A stretch of DNA of 36,311 bases from Deinococcota bacterium (GTDB taxonomy: Bacteria; Deinococcota; Deinococci; Deinococcales; Trueperaceae): NCBI GenBank assembly GCA_963170125.1, contig CAUJFI010000085.1:1-36311 (forward strand), written 5' to 3'. This document shows positions 17,781 to 25,452 of the stretch, piece after piece. The notes beneath the pieces are model-generated. The model did not search any database and had not been told where the DNA came from. It saw only the letters and a list, made by a program, of their open reading frames with translations. The stretch's first letter is position 1, and every line of letters begins with the position of its first letter. A program made the translations under genes and the position numbers.

Positions 17781-18347
17781 GTGAGACTCTACTTCGTACG
17801 CCACGGTGAGACGGATTACGGCCTCGTCGAGGCGCGCGGCGCCCGCGGCGTCGCCAAGGAGTTCGCGCCCCTCACCGCCCTCGGGCGTATCCAGATAGAC
17901 ACCATCGCCCGCGACTACCGGCTAGGCGAGGCCGAGGCCATCCTGTGCAGCACCTACACGCGGGCCCTCGAATCCGCCGCGCTCCTCAGCCGCGCCATCA
18001 ACAAGCCCTTGTACGTCGAGCACGACCTGCACGAATGGCTGCCGCAGAAGGACCCGCTCGCCGAGATCGACCCGAAGAGCTTCGAGCGCGCCAGAAAGAG
18101 CCTCTCAGGCACGCGCATAGAGGAGGACGCGCCTTGGGAATCGGTCGCTGAGGTGCGCGACCGCGTCCTAGCCGTACTCAGACGCTACCGCCGCTTCCAG
18201 ACGCTCGTCGTGGTCACCCACGGGGTCGTCATCGGCAGCCTGGTCGGCGTGCAGCGGCTCGTCGACCATGCCGAGATCGTCCCGTTCGACCTCGACGTCG
18301 ACGGCCCGCTCCGAGCGCCCCATGGCGGTGAGCGGGTGCCGCGATGA
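17781..18347 (+). CDS. Histidine phosphatase (phosphoglycerate mutase-like) family protein
   Basis: A protein of 188 residues. The phosphohistidine motif RHGE is at residues 7-10 (FVRHGETDYG), STYTRALESAALL carries a conserved Arg, and the second catalytic His is His147 in VVVTHGVVIG. This branch removes phosphate from small metabolites or proteins; substrate unknown. GTG 17781 is chosen because the domain begins immediately (MRLYFVRHGE) and AAGGAG (17771-17776) lies 4 nt upstream. It overlaps the next gene by ATGA. Confidence 0.9.
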   Translation: MRLYFVRHGETDYGLVEARGARGVAKEFAPLTALGRIQIDTIARDYRLGEAEAILCSTYTRALESAALLSRAINKPLYVEHDLHEWLPQKDPLAEIDPKSFERARKSLSGTRIEEDAPWESVAEVRDRVLAVLRRYRRFQTLVVVTHGVVIGSLVGVQRLVDHAEIVPFDLDVDGPLRAPHGGERVPR

Positions 18348-18985
18348 CGGCGGACGCCGCCAGCGCGCCGCGCGGACCGGCCGCCCTGACGGCGCGACCG
18401 GTCCTCAGCGGGACGCTCGTGCGCATCGAGGCGCTGGAGCAGCGCCACCTGCCCGACCTGTTGCGGATCGCCTTCGCGCACCCGGACGAGTTCCGGCTGA
18501 CCTCCACCCCGGCGGACGCGGCCGCCGCCGACAAGTACTTCGGCACGGTCTTCGCTCAGCGTGATGCCGGCCACGCCTACCCCGTGGCGATCCTCGACGC
18601 CTCCGGGAAGGTGGTCGGCACGAGCCGCCTGAGCGAGATCGACTTCAGGCACCTGCGCTGCGAGCTCGGCTTCTCCTGGTACGACCCCGCCACGTTCCGC
18701 ACGGGCGTGAACATCGAGAGCAAGCTCCTGCTCCTGCGCTTCGCGTTCGAGGCGCTCGGCATGCACCGCGTGCAGATCCACACGGACACGCGCAACGTGC
18801 GCTCTCAGAAGGCCATCCTCGCGCTCGGCGCACGCTTCGAGGGGGTGCTGCGACGGCACCAGGTCGCGAAGGACGGTTACGTTCGCGACACGATGGTGTA
18901 CGGCATCACGGACCTCGACTGGCCGGAGGTCGAGCAGCACCTGCGAGGCAGGCTGGCGCGCCGCGTCGAGGCACGAGTTGCGTAG
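18344..18985 (+). CDS. GNAT family N-acetyltransferase (RimJ/RimL-like)
   Basis: A protein of 213 residues. The acetyl-CoA fold is recognisable: PVAILDASGKVVGTSRLSEID (beta strands 2-4), ELGFSWYDP, INIESKLLLLRFAFEALGMHRVQIHTD segments, and RNVRSQKAILALGARFEGVLRRH, typical of RimJ/RimL-type enzymes that acetylate protein N-termini or small amines. The canonical pyrophosphate loop is replaced by TFRTGVNIESKLLLL, as in many family members. The start ATG overlaps the phosphatase stop (ATGA), so both are co-translated. Substrate unknown. Confidence 0.9.
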   Translation: MTADAASAPRGPAALTARPVLSGTLVRIEALEQRHLPDLLRIAFAHPDEFRLTSTPADAAAADKYFGTVFAQRDAGHAYPVAILDASGKVVGTSRLSEIDFRHLRCELGFSWYDPATFRTGVNIESKLLLLRFAFEALGMHRVQIHTDTRNVRSQKAILALGARFEGVLRRHQVAKDGYVRDTMVYGITDLDWPEVEQHLRGRLARRVEARVA

Positions 18986-19046
18986 ACGCCGAGCGAGCGG
19001 CTGACGGCCCGAGCGACGCTACGACCGCGGCGCACCACGAGCGTGG

Positions 19047-19061
19047 CGACCGAGTCGGTCG
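19047..19061. terminator. Weak hairpin between convergent genes
   Basis: CGACCG-AGT-CGGTCG forms a 6-bp stem with a 3-nt loop between the acetyltransferase stop (18985) and the regulator stop (19076, minus strand). It is the best terminator candidate in that 90-bp gap. Confidence 0.35.
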
Positions 19062-19075
19062 ATCGCCGAGAGGGT

Positions 19076-19783
19076 TCAGCGGATGCCGTGGAGGATCTCG
19101 TCCAGCCCGGTCGGGTCGGTGATGAAGACTTCCTTGGGGTGCGTCTCGATGACGCCCTCGACCTCGAGGGCCTTGAGCGCGCGCGTGACCGTCTCCCGCG
19201 AGGTGCCCGCCAGGTTCGCCAGCTCCTGGTGCGTGAGGCGCACGAGGGCGCGCTCGTCCTCGTGCTCGACTACGCCTCCCTGGTAGAGCTTCAGAAGCAC
19301 GTAGGCCACGCGCCCCTGCGCGTCCTTGTAGGAGAGGACCTGCGACTCGTCGTCCATGCCGCGGAGCCGCTCCGCCAAGGTGGCGTTCAGGTTCAGGCTG
19401 ATGGCGGGGTAGTCGGCGATGAGCTTACGGAAATCGTCGTTGAAGATGAGGTAGGCCTGCACCTCGCTCAGGGTGACGGCCGTGGCGCTGCGGGTCGACT
19501 CGCCGAGGAGCGCCATCTCACCGAAGTACTCGGGGCATTGCAAGATCGCGAGCGTCTTCTCGTGACCGCCTAAGTCGACCTTCGAGAGCTTCACGAGCCC
19601 CGAGGCGATGATGTAGAGGGCCTCGCCTTTGTCGCCTTCCTGGAACATGGTGACGCCGGCCTCGTAACCCCGCTTGCGCACGGCGGCGGCGGCGATGTCG
19701 AGCGCCCTGTCCGGGGCGCCGGCGAAGAGGGGGACCCGCTTCAACAGTTCCAGGATCTCGAGGCGTTCGGCATCGCTGTTCAC
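19076..19783 (-). CDS. Crp/Fnr family transcriptional regulator
   Basis: A protein of 235 residues. The N-terminal cyclic-nucleotide-binding-type beta-barrel (about 15-130) has GDKGEALYIIASGLVKL and YFGEMALLGESTRSATAVTLSE, the phosphate-binding cassette region with Arg. A dimer helix follows. The C-terminal winged helix (about 175-225) contains LTHQELANLAGTSRETVTRALKALE as recognition helix. There is no Cys cluster for an Fe-S centre, so it is more CRP-like than FNR-like; ligand unknown. The start is GTG 19783 with GGAG 6 nt upstream. It is divergent from the leaderless ATPase gene at 19867, and GTTCAC-A-GTGGAC overlaps its start codon. Confidence 0.94.
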   Translation of the reverse strand: MNSDAERLEILELLKRVPLFAGAPDRALDIAAAAVRKRGYEAGVTMFQEGDKGEALYIIASGLVKLSKVDLGGHEKTLAILQCPEYFGEMALLGESTRSATAVTLSEVQAYLIFNDDFRKLIADYPAISLNLNATLAERLRGMDDESQVLSYKDAQGRVAYVLLKLYQGGVVEHEDERALVRLTHQELANLAGTSRETVTRALKALEVEGVIETHPKEVFITDPTGLDEILHGIR

Positions 19784-19854
19784 AGTGGACTCCAGGTGGC
19801 TTCACGGCCCAGGCGGAGGGGCGCGGCGTGGAGCAGCTTTTCGCGACCGGCCCG

Positions 19855-19860
19855 TATAGT
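19855..19860 (+). promoter_or_regulatory. Leaderless -10 box (TATAGT) of the LolD-like gene
   Basis: TATAGT, close to consensus and fitting TANNNT, ends exactly 6 nt before GTG 19867. There is no Shine-Dalgarno sequence, so the mRNA probably starts at the GTG. This fixes the start against longer in-frame options. Confidence 0.65.
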
Positions 19861-19866
19861 AACCCT

Positions 19867-20568
19867 GTGACGCCGGTTCTTGCGAGTCGCGCCCTCGAAC
19901 GCCGGTTCGACGCTCCCGGCGGTGCCGTCGAGGTCCTGGCGGGCGTGTCGCTGAGCGTGCAGGCGGGCGAGGTGGTGGCCGTCCTGGGGCCGTCCGGTTC
20001 CGGCAAGAGCACGCTGCTGCACCTGTTGGGCGGTCTCGACAGGCCGGACGCCGGCGAGATCTACTGGGGCGACTTCCCGGTGCACGAGCACGCTCCGCGG
20101 CAACTGGCCGCTCGCAGGGCGCGTTACGTAGGGCTCGTGTTCCAGAACCACTACCTCCTGCAGGACTTCACGCTCCTCGAGAACGTCGCCATGCCGTCGC
20201 GCATCCTGGGCGAGCCGGACGAGGAGCGCGCCGCGGCGCTCCTGACGCGCGTCGGCCTGGGTGGCCGCCTCGACCACCCGCCCTCCAAGGTCTCGGGCGG
20301 CGAGCGCCAGCGCGCAGCCGTGGCGCGCGCCCTCGCCCTGCGACCGAAGGTGATCCTCGCGGACGAGCCGACCGGCTCCCTCGACCACGCCAGGGCCGAG
20401 GCGGTCTTCGACCTGCTCGTCACCCTCGCCGCCGAGGAGGGCACGGCCGTGGTGGCCGTTACGCACGACGAGCGACTCGTCGATCGCCCCGACGTGCGCA
20501 AGCTCCGGCTCGTCGACGGACGGCTGGGGCCGACCGACGTCGTCGGCGCGACGCCCACGGTCGCCTGA
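19867..20568 (+). CDS. ABC transporter ATPase, LolD/MacB type, without adjacent permease
   Basis: A protein of 233 residues. Walker A is GPSGSGKST (about 40-48), Q-loop VFQNHYLLQDFTLLENVAMP, signature VSGGERQRAAVARAL, Walker B VILADEPTGSLD and H-loop THDE. The Q-loop-to-signature wording is typical of the LolD/MacB/FtsE group, which powers lipoprotein release or mechanotransmission with FtsX-like permeases. No FtsX-like permease is encoded within several kilobases on either side, so its partner lies elsewhere. GTG 19867 is chosen from the leaderless -10 box. Confidence 0.92.
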   Translation: MTPVLASRALERRFDAPGGAVEVLAGVSLSVQAGEVVAVLGPSGSGKSTLLHLLGGLDRPDAGEIYWGDFPVHEHAPRQLAARRARYVGLVFQNHYLLQDFTLLENVAMPSRILGEPDEERAAALLTRVGLGGRLDHPPSKVSGGERQRAAVARALALRPKVILADEPTGSLDHARAEAVFDLLVTLAAEEGTAVVAVTHDERLVDRPDVRKLRLVDGRLGPTDVVGATPTVA

Positions 20569-20639
20569 GCGCTGTCTTCTACCCGGCTATCGGTGGCCAT
20601 CCGTGCGCCGGCCCGGCAGCGGGCCGTCCACCCGCCAAG

Positions 20640-20690
20640 CACGTGAACGGAAGCTGAAGCTTGGGCGTCTAGTGTGCGGTAGTTCACGTG
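20640..20690. repeat. Perfect 9-bp inverted repeat flanking a promoter (CACGTGAAC ... GTTCACGTG)
   Basis: CACGTGAAC (20640-20648) and its exact reverse complement GTTCACGTG (20682-20690) lie 42 bp apart centre to centre, about four helical turns. The second copy abuts and overlaps by two bases the extended -10 element of the downstream binding-protein gene. A smaller palindrome AAGCT-GA-AGCTT (20651-20662) lies between. Likely operator half-sites for a regulator; too far apart for a simple terminator. Confidence 0.55.
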
Positions 20691-20697
20691 GTAGCAT
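20689..20697 (+). promoter_or_regulatory. Extended -10 promoter (TGGTAGCAT) of the first binding-protein gene
   Basis: TG-G-TAGCAT is an extended -10 element about 100 nt before ATG 20801. Almost the same string, TGGTACCAT, lies at the equivalent place before the paralogous gene at 25565. No clear -35 box, as expected for extended -10 promoters. Confidence 0.55.
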
Positions 20698-20800
20698 CGC
20701 AGGCGTCGAACGTTGGAACAGCAGGGGCCGCGAGCGCGTCACCGATACGAAAGCGCCAAGGCGGACCCATGCCGACCACGTCGTGGAAACTGGAGGCTAC

Positions 20801-22369
20801 ATGAAGAAACTGGCACTGCTGCTCGCTCTACTCCTCACGCTCGGGCTGACGAGCGCACAGACCCTCGTGTTCGGGTCGAGCGGCTTCCCCGCCTCGCTGG
20901 ACGGCGTCGACTCGCAAGACGGCAACTCCCTCGTCGTCAGCGGTCAGATCACGGAGCGCCTCGTCGACTTCGCGCCGGGCAAGACGGACCTCATCCCCGG
21001 CCTCGCCACCTCGTGGAGCGCCAACGACGACGCCACCGTCTGGACGTTCGAGCTCCGCCAGGGCGTCAAGTTCCACGACGGCACCCCGTTCAACGCCGAG
21101 GCCGCCAAGTTCAACCTCGACCGTTGGAACGACCCGAACCACCCGTACAGCGGCCGCGCCGAAGGCAAGACCTTCGTGCCGTGGGGCTGGGTCTTCGGTG
21201 GCCCGATCGGCGACGGTAACCTGATCGAGAGCGTCGCCATCACGGGCGAGTACGAGATCCAGCTGACCCTCACCCAGCCGGCTCCGTTCCTCCCCGCGCT
21301 GTTCGCCGCCGTCTACTTCCAGTTCAACAGCCCGACCGCGGTCATGGCTGCCGGCGTCAACTACGGCACGCCGAACGTCGGCTCCGTCGGCACCGGCCCC
21401 TTCAAGTTCGTCGAGTGGATCGAGGGCGAGCGCATCGTCCTCGAGCGCAACGACGACTACTGGGGTGGTCCGGCCGGCGTCGAGCGCATCGTCTTCCGTG
21501 GCATCGAGCAGCCCACCGCCCGCCTCGCCGAACTCCAGGCCGGCACCATCGACATCGCCGTCAACCTGACGAGCGACGACCTGGCCACGGTCCAGAACGA
21601 TGCCAACCTCAAGACCGCCATCGCCGACACCGAGCTCAACGTCGGCTACATCTCCATGCACCAGGCGAACGCGCCGTTCGACAACGTGCTCGTCCGCCGC
21701 GCCGTGGCGTACGCCATCGACCGCGACGCCATCGTGAGCGCCTTCTACGAGGGCCTCGGCGTCGTCGCCCAGGACCACCTCCCACCCGTCCTCTTCGGTC
21801 ACGGCGAAGACTGGCCGTACGAGTACAACCCGGAGAAGGCCAAGGAGCTCCTCGCGGAGGCGGGCTTCCCGAACGGCTTCACCACGCAGTACTGGTACAT
21901 GCCGGTCAGCCGCCCGTACTTCCCGGCGCCGCAGCCCATCGCCGAGACGATCGCCTCTTACCTGGCCGACGTCGGCATCACGGCTGAGCTCATGACGGAA
22001 GACTGGGCCACTTACCTCGCCGATTACCCGACGGGCAAGTTCCCCATGTACATGATCGGTTGGAACGCCGACTACGCGGACCCCGACAACTTCCTCCGCA
22101 CCTTCTTCGGCCCGTCGTCCATCACGGACCAGGGCTGGGACAGCCCCGAGACCCGCGCCCTCATCCAGGAGGCGAGCCAGATCTCCGACCAGGATCGCCG
22201 CGCCGCGCTCTACGCTCAGGTCGTGAACACGGTCGCCGATCAGGCCATCTCGATCCCGATGGCGCACAACCGCTCGCTGAACGCGACGCGCGTCGGCATC
22301 GACGGCTGGGTCGCCAGCCCGCTCGGCTTCAGCTCCGTGAGCCTGCACTCCGTCACGAAGGCGCAGTAA
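20801..22369 (+). CDS. ABC transporter substrate-binding protein, family 5 (peptide/nickel/opine type)
   Basis: A protein of 522 residues. The signal peptide MKKLALLLA... ends at TSA|Q (cleavage after Ala19); there is no lipobox, so it is probably periplasmic. Family 5 (SBP_bac_5) landmarks: LIPGLATSWSANDDATVWTFELRQGVKFHDGTPF, GTGPFKFVEWIEGERIVLERND, RRAVAYAIDRDAI, YNPEKAKELLAEAGFPNGF and MYMIGWNADYADPDNFL. It captures oligopeptides or related solutes for the permeases just downstream. ATG 20801 has GGAGG 4 nt upstream. A closely similar paralog is encoded at 25565-27136. A strong hairpin follows the stop. Confidence 0.95.
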   Translation: MKKLALLLALLLTLGLTSAQTLVFGSSGFPASLDGVDSQDGNSLVVSGQITERLVDFAPGKTDLIPGLATSWSANDDATVWTFELRQGVKFHDGTPFNAEAAKFNLDRWNDPNHPYSGRAEGKTFVPWGWVFGGPIGDGNLIESVAITGEYEIQLTLTQPAPFLPALFAAVYFQFNSPTAVMAAGVNYGTPNVGSVGTGPFKFVEWIEGERIVLERNDDYWGGPAGVERIVFRGIEQPTARLAELQAGTIDIAVNLTSDDLATVQNDANLKTAIADTELNVGYISMHQANAPFDNVLVRRAVAYAIDRDAIVSAFYEGLGVVAQDHLPPVLFGHGEDWPYEYNPEKAKELLAEAGFPNGFTTQYWYMPVSRPYFPAPQPIAETIASYLADVGITAELMTEDWATYLADYPTGKFPMYMIGWNADYADPDNFLRTFFGPSSITDQGWDSPETRALIQEASQISDQDRRAALYAQVVNTVADQAISIPMAHNRSLNATRVGIDGWVASPLGFSSVSLHSVTKAQ

Positions 22370-22392
22370 GCGCAAGTCGTAAAGGCGGATCG

Positions 22393-22429
22393 GGTGTTTG
22401 GAAGCGCGGGACTCGCGCTTCCAAACACC
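22393..22429 (+). terminator. Intercistronic 16-bp hairpin between binding protein and permease genes
   Basis: GGTGTTTGGAAGCGCG (22393-22408) and its perfect complement (22414-22429) enclose the 5-nt loop GGACT. It starts 24 nt after the binding-protein stop. In ABC uptake operons such structures raise binding-protein mRNA over permease mRNA by partial termination or 3' protection; here that is inference. No T-run. A TATGTT at 22483-22488 might be a weak secondary promoter for the permeases. Confidence 0.7.
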
Positions 22430-22576
22430 GCACCCCGAGCGCCGGGGACGCCCAACCCCGGGCGGCCCCCGCCGGGTGGGGGTATGTTGCTGCAAGAATC
22501 ACCGATCGACTTGGCGGCCCCGGGTGCATCACCCCGTTAGCGCGCTCGTTCGCCGGGTCCTATTAGGAGCAAGCGC

Positions 22577-23632
22577 TTGACCGCGTATATCGTCCGCCGC
22601 CTGTTGGGTCTCGTCCCCGTGCTGATCGGGGTGACCCTGCTCATCTTCTTCCTGACGCGTATCATCCCTGGCGACCCGGCGATCGCCATGCTCGGGGAAC
22701 GCGCGGCTCCGAACCTCGTGGAGCGGCTCCGCGCCGATCTAGGGCTCGACCGACCGCTGTTCTTCAACACGGCGGAGTACCGGGAGACCGGCAGGTTCGG
22801 CGACCTCTTCGACTCGCAGTACTTCGACTACATGGGCGGCATGCTGCGCGGCGACCTCGGTCGCTCGATCCTCACCCTGGTGCCCATCACGCAGAGCCTC
22901 CTGCACCGCTTCCCCGCGACGCTCGAGCTCACGCTGGCGGCCATGCTCCTCGCCGTCGCCATCGGCATCCCGGCCGGCATGTGGGCGGCGCTACGCCGCG
23001 GCACCCTCGCCGACACGAGCGTGATGCTGGTGGCCATAGCCGGCGTGTCTTTCCCCGTCTTCTGGCTCGGCATCATCCTCATCTACGTCTTCGCGGTCGT
23101 GCTCGGTTGGCTGCCGCCTTCCGGCCGGCTCTCCGTCTCGACCTCCATCCAGCCCATCACAGGCATGTACGTGCTCGACGGCCTGCTGGCCGGTAACTTC
23201 AAGGGCGCGCTGAACGCCGCCAGGCACCTGGTCCTGCCCGCGCTAGCCCTTGGCACCATCCCGCTCGCGATCGTGGTGCGCATGACGCGCTCCGCGATGC
23301 TCGAGGTGCTGGGCCAGGACTACGTGCGCACGGCCCGCGCGAAGGGCCTCTCCGAGTTGAAGGTGGTCCGCAAGCACAGCCTTCGCAACGCCCTGCTGCC
23401 CGTGGTCACCGTCATCGGCCTGAGCTTCGGCTCGCTCCTGTCCGGCGCCATCCTGACGGAGACCGTGTTCAGCTGGCCCGGCATAGGCCGGTGGGTCTAC
23501 GACGGCATCGCGGCCCGCGACTACCCGATCATCCAGGGAGGCGTGATCTTCGTGGCCACCCTGTTCGTGTTCGTCAACCTGCTCGTCGACCTCTCCTACA
23601 CGCTCATCGACCCGAGGATCCAGTACGCATGA
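22577..23632 (+). CDS. Peptide-type ABC transporter permease, DppB/OppB family
   Basis: A protein of 351 residues with about six membrane spans. The N-terminal MTAYIVRRLLGLVPVLIGVTLLIFFLTRIIPGDP is the classic DppB opening. The EAA region is DYVRTARAKGLSELKVVRKHSLRNALLP and the C-terminus ETVFSWPGIGRWVYDGIAARDYP...DPRIQYA is standard. It forms half of the membrane channel with the next permease. The start codon is TTG (22577), supported by AGGAG (22565-22569) 7 nt upstream and by the conserved N-terminus. It overlaps a small ORF by ATGA. Confidence 0.95.
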   Translation: MTAYIVRRLLGLVPVLIGVTLLIFFLTRIIPGDPAIAMLGERAAPNLVERLRADLGLDRPLFFNTAEYRETGRFGDLFDSQYFDYMGGMLRGDLGRSILTLVPITQSLLHRFPATLELTLAAMLLAVAIGIPAGMWAALRRGTLADTSVMLVAIAGVSFPVFWLGIILIYVFAVVLGWLPPSGRLSVSTSIQPITGMYVLDGLLAGNFKGALNAARHLVLPALALGTIPLAIVVRMTRSAMLEVLGQDYVRTARAKGLSELKVVRKHSLRNALLPVVTVIGLSFGSLLSGAILTETVFSWPGIGRWVYDGIAARDYPIIQGGVIFVATLFVFVNLLVDLSYTLIDPRIQYA

Positions 23633-23730
23633 CCGAGACCACCCAACCTCACCCTCAGCGAGCGTACGAGGCCCCGGGACGCGCCAGCAACATCGCCCGA
23701 CCTACCGACAGCCATAACGGAGGAGGGTAG
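23629..23730 (+). CDS. Possible 33-residue small ORF between dppB- and dppC-like genes
   Basis: The ATG overlaps the stop of the upstream permease (ATGA) and the frame runs 33 codons to a TAG that directly abuts the ATG of the next permease, in the same frame. The product is hydrophilic (MTETTQPHPQRAYEAPGRAS...), with no membrane segment or known motif. It may be a coupling leader, a small protein, or the former N-terminus of the downstream permease cut off by a stop. Coding status unproven. Confidence 0.35.
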   Translation: MTETTQPHPQRAYEAPGRASNIARPTDSHNGGG

Positions 23731-24621
23731 ATGGACGCCGCGGCAACTGCCCAGAACGGCCTCGAAGGGACGAGCCGCAAGCGCGGCAACGACCTCGTGC
23801 GGCGCTTCTTCCGCCACCCCACCGGCGTCCTCGGCCTCGCCATCGTCGCCTTCCTCGTCCTGGTCTCGTTGCTGGCGCCCGTGCTCAAGCCCTACGACGC
23901 CAGGCGCGACCGCGACCTCAGGGCGCGGCTCAGCCCGCCCAGCGCCGAGCGGTGGTTCGGCGCAGACGAGCTCGGCCGGGACAACTTCACGCGCGTGCTG
24001 CACGGCGGCCGCATCAGCCTCCGCGCCGGCCTCATCGCCGTCGCCTTCGCGGTCGTGATAGGCACCCTCCTCGGGCTGATCGCGGGCTACGTCGGCGGTT
24101 GGCTCGACACTGTCATCGTGTGGCTGGTCGACATCCTCCTGGCGTTCCCCGGCATCCTCCTGGCCATCGCGATCGTGGCCACGCTCGGCCCCAACCTGAC
24201 CAACGCCCTCATCGCGATCGCCATCACGCAGGTACCGATCTACACCCGGATCGTGCGCTCAGTCGTGATGCAGGTGCGTCAGTCGGAGTACGTGCAAGCC
24301 GTCAGGGCGCTGGGGTCGGGGAGCATCAGGGTCGTGCTGAAGCACGTGCTGCCCAACTCGCTCGCCCCGCTCATCGTTCAGCTCACGCTCTCCATCGGCA
24401 CCGCCATCCTCGACGTCGCCGCGCTCGGCTTCCTCGGCCTCGGCGCGCAACCCCCGGCCCCGGAATGGGGGCTGATGATCCGCGATGGCTTCTCACAGTT
24501 CCTCAGGGCGCCCTGGATGTCGATCTTCCCGGGCATCGCGATCTTCCTGGCCGTGGTCGGCTTCAACCTGCTCGGCGACGCGATCCGCGACATCCTCGAC
24601 CCGCGGCTGCGCAACCTCTGA
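23731..24621 (+). CDS. Peptide-type ABC transporter permease, DppC/OppC family
   Basis: A protein of 296 residues. An N-terminal cytoplasmic stretch is followed by FFRHPTGVLGLAIVAFLVLVSLLAP (first span), the hallmark WFGADELGRDNFTRVLHGGRISLRAG, and the EAA loop YVQAVRALGSGSIRVVLKHVLPNSLAP. It ends NLLGDAIRDILDPRLRNL. It pairs with the preceding permease. ATG 23731 has a very strong GGAGGAGGG (23719-23727) just upstream, separated only by the TAG that ends the small ORF. No ABC ATPase genes (DppD/DppF type) follow; the next gene is on the opposite strand. Confidence 0.95.
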   Translation: MDAAATAQNGLEGTSRKRGNDLVRRFFRHPTGVLGLAIVAFLVLVSLLAPVLKPYDARRDRDLRARLSPPSAERWFGADELGRDNFTRVLHGGRISLRAGLIAVAFAVVIGTLLGLIAGYVGGWLDTVIVWLVDILLAFPGILLAIAIVATLGPNLTNALIAIAITQVPIYTRIVRSVVMQVRQSEYVQAVRALGSGSIRVVLKHVLPNSLAPLIVQLTLSIGTAILDVAALGFLGLGAQPPAPEWGLMIRDGFSQFLRAPWMSIFPGIAIFLAVVGFNLLGDAIRDILDPRLRNL

Positions 24622-24642
24622 CCGGCGTCGCTCCCTGAGCGT

Positions 24643-24668
24643 CGACCCAGCGCCATGCGTTCGGGTCG
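24643..24668. terminator. Candidate terminator after the permease operon
   Basis: CGACCC (24643-24648) can pair with GGGTCG (24663-24668) around a 14-nt loop, in the 54-bp gap between convergent stops at 24621 and 24676. Modest stability; no T-run. Confidence 0.35.
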
Positions 24669-24675
24669 GTCGTCG

Positions 24676-25302
24676 CTAGCGCGCGGCGAGCGCGAGCGCC
24701 TCCAGATGCGCGTGGTCGTTCACCCGCTCGACGACGGTCCGGGCCCCTAGCCGCAATACGCTCACGCTGGCGTTGGCTATCGCGATGGTCGGCCCACCCG
24801 CCCAGTCCTCCACCTGGCCGAAGGCGACCTTGAGCACCGTGTGGATGACGCCGCCGTGTGTCACGCACGCCACGCGGCCTTGCCCGGGGAGCTCACCCAG
24901 CCAGTCGCGGACGCGGACCAGCACGTCCTGGTACGACTCGCCGCCCTCCGGCCGCACGTCCATCCGCCCGGCGCCTCTGAGCTCCCTCACGCGTAGCTCG
25001 CCCTCCGACATCTCGGCCGCAGTCTTGCCCTCGAGCACTCCGCCCGCTACCTCGCGCAACCGGGCGTCCAGCTCGTGCGCGCGACCGGGGAAGACGAGCC
25101 GTGCCGTCTCCACCGCGCGGCTCAGGTCCGAGGCATAGACGCGGTCGAACGCGGTGACGGCCAGCCGGGCGCCGAGCGCGCGCGCCTGCGCACGGCCGCG
25201 GTCGTTGAGGGCGTTGTCGCTCCGCCCCTGCACGCGTCCCTCGCGGTTCCAGTCGGTCTCGCCGTGACGTATGAGCCACAACTCCAGCATCTCGCTTCCC
25301 AT
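24676..25302 (-). CDS. Histidine phosphatase family protein (phosphoglycerate mutase/CobC-like)
   Basis: A protein of 208 residues if started at ATG 25302 (204 from ATG 25290). RHGETDWN with the phosphohistidine is at residues 12-19. Then GRVQGRSDNALNDRGRAQARALG, VYASDLSRAVETARL, EVAGGVLEGKTAAEMS, and the second His in VTHGGVIHTVLKVAFG. This wording is typical of the CobC/GpmB-like group acting on small phosphate esters. ATG 25302 has a leaderless TACACT 7 nt upstream. The gene separates two ABC binding-protein transcription units and is divergent from the second. Confidence 0.9.
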   Translation of the reverse strand: MGSEMLELWLIRHGETDWNREGRVQGRSDNALNDRGRAQARALGARLAVTAFDRVYASDLSRAVETARLVFPGRAHELDARLREVAGGVLEGKTAAEMSEGELRVRELRGAGRMDVRPEGGESYQDVLVRVRDWLGELPGQGRVACVTHGGVIHTVLKVAFGQVEDWAGGPTIAIANASVSVLRLGARTVVERVNDHAHLEALALAAR

Positions 25303-25309
25303 CCGGCGG

Positions 25310-25315
25310 AGTGTA
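25310..25315 (-). promoter_or_regulatory. Leaderless -10 box (TACACT) of the histidine phosphatase gene
   Basis: On the minus strand TACACT (fits TANNNT) ends 7 nt before ATG 25302, with no Shine-Dalgarno sequence between. It supports 25302 over the downstream ATG 25290. Confidence 0.5.
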
Positions 25316-25443
25316 ACTTGCCCGCGGGCCGTGCCGACGCGACCCCATGGGCGCGGACGGGATCGGCTCGCGCGCGGCTCGCGGTCGGCGAGGGGGTCGT
25401 ACGCGCTCGGCCCCGGCCCCCACGCGATTAGCGCCCCCGGGCG

Positions 25444-25452
25444 TGGTACCAT
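25444..25452 (+). promoter_or_regulatory. Extended -10 promoter (TGGTACCAT) of the second binding-protein gene
   Basis: TG-G-TACCAT mirrors TGGTAGCAT before the paralogous gene at 20801; both are embedded in CGTGGTANCATCG. It predicts a leader of about 105 nt, which can form a small CAGGTG/CACCTG stem (25468-25493) and a CCATC/GATGG stem. The leader ends in AGGAGG (25555-25560). Confidence 0.55.
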
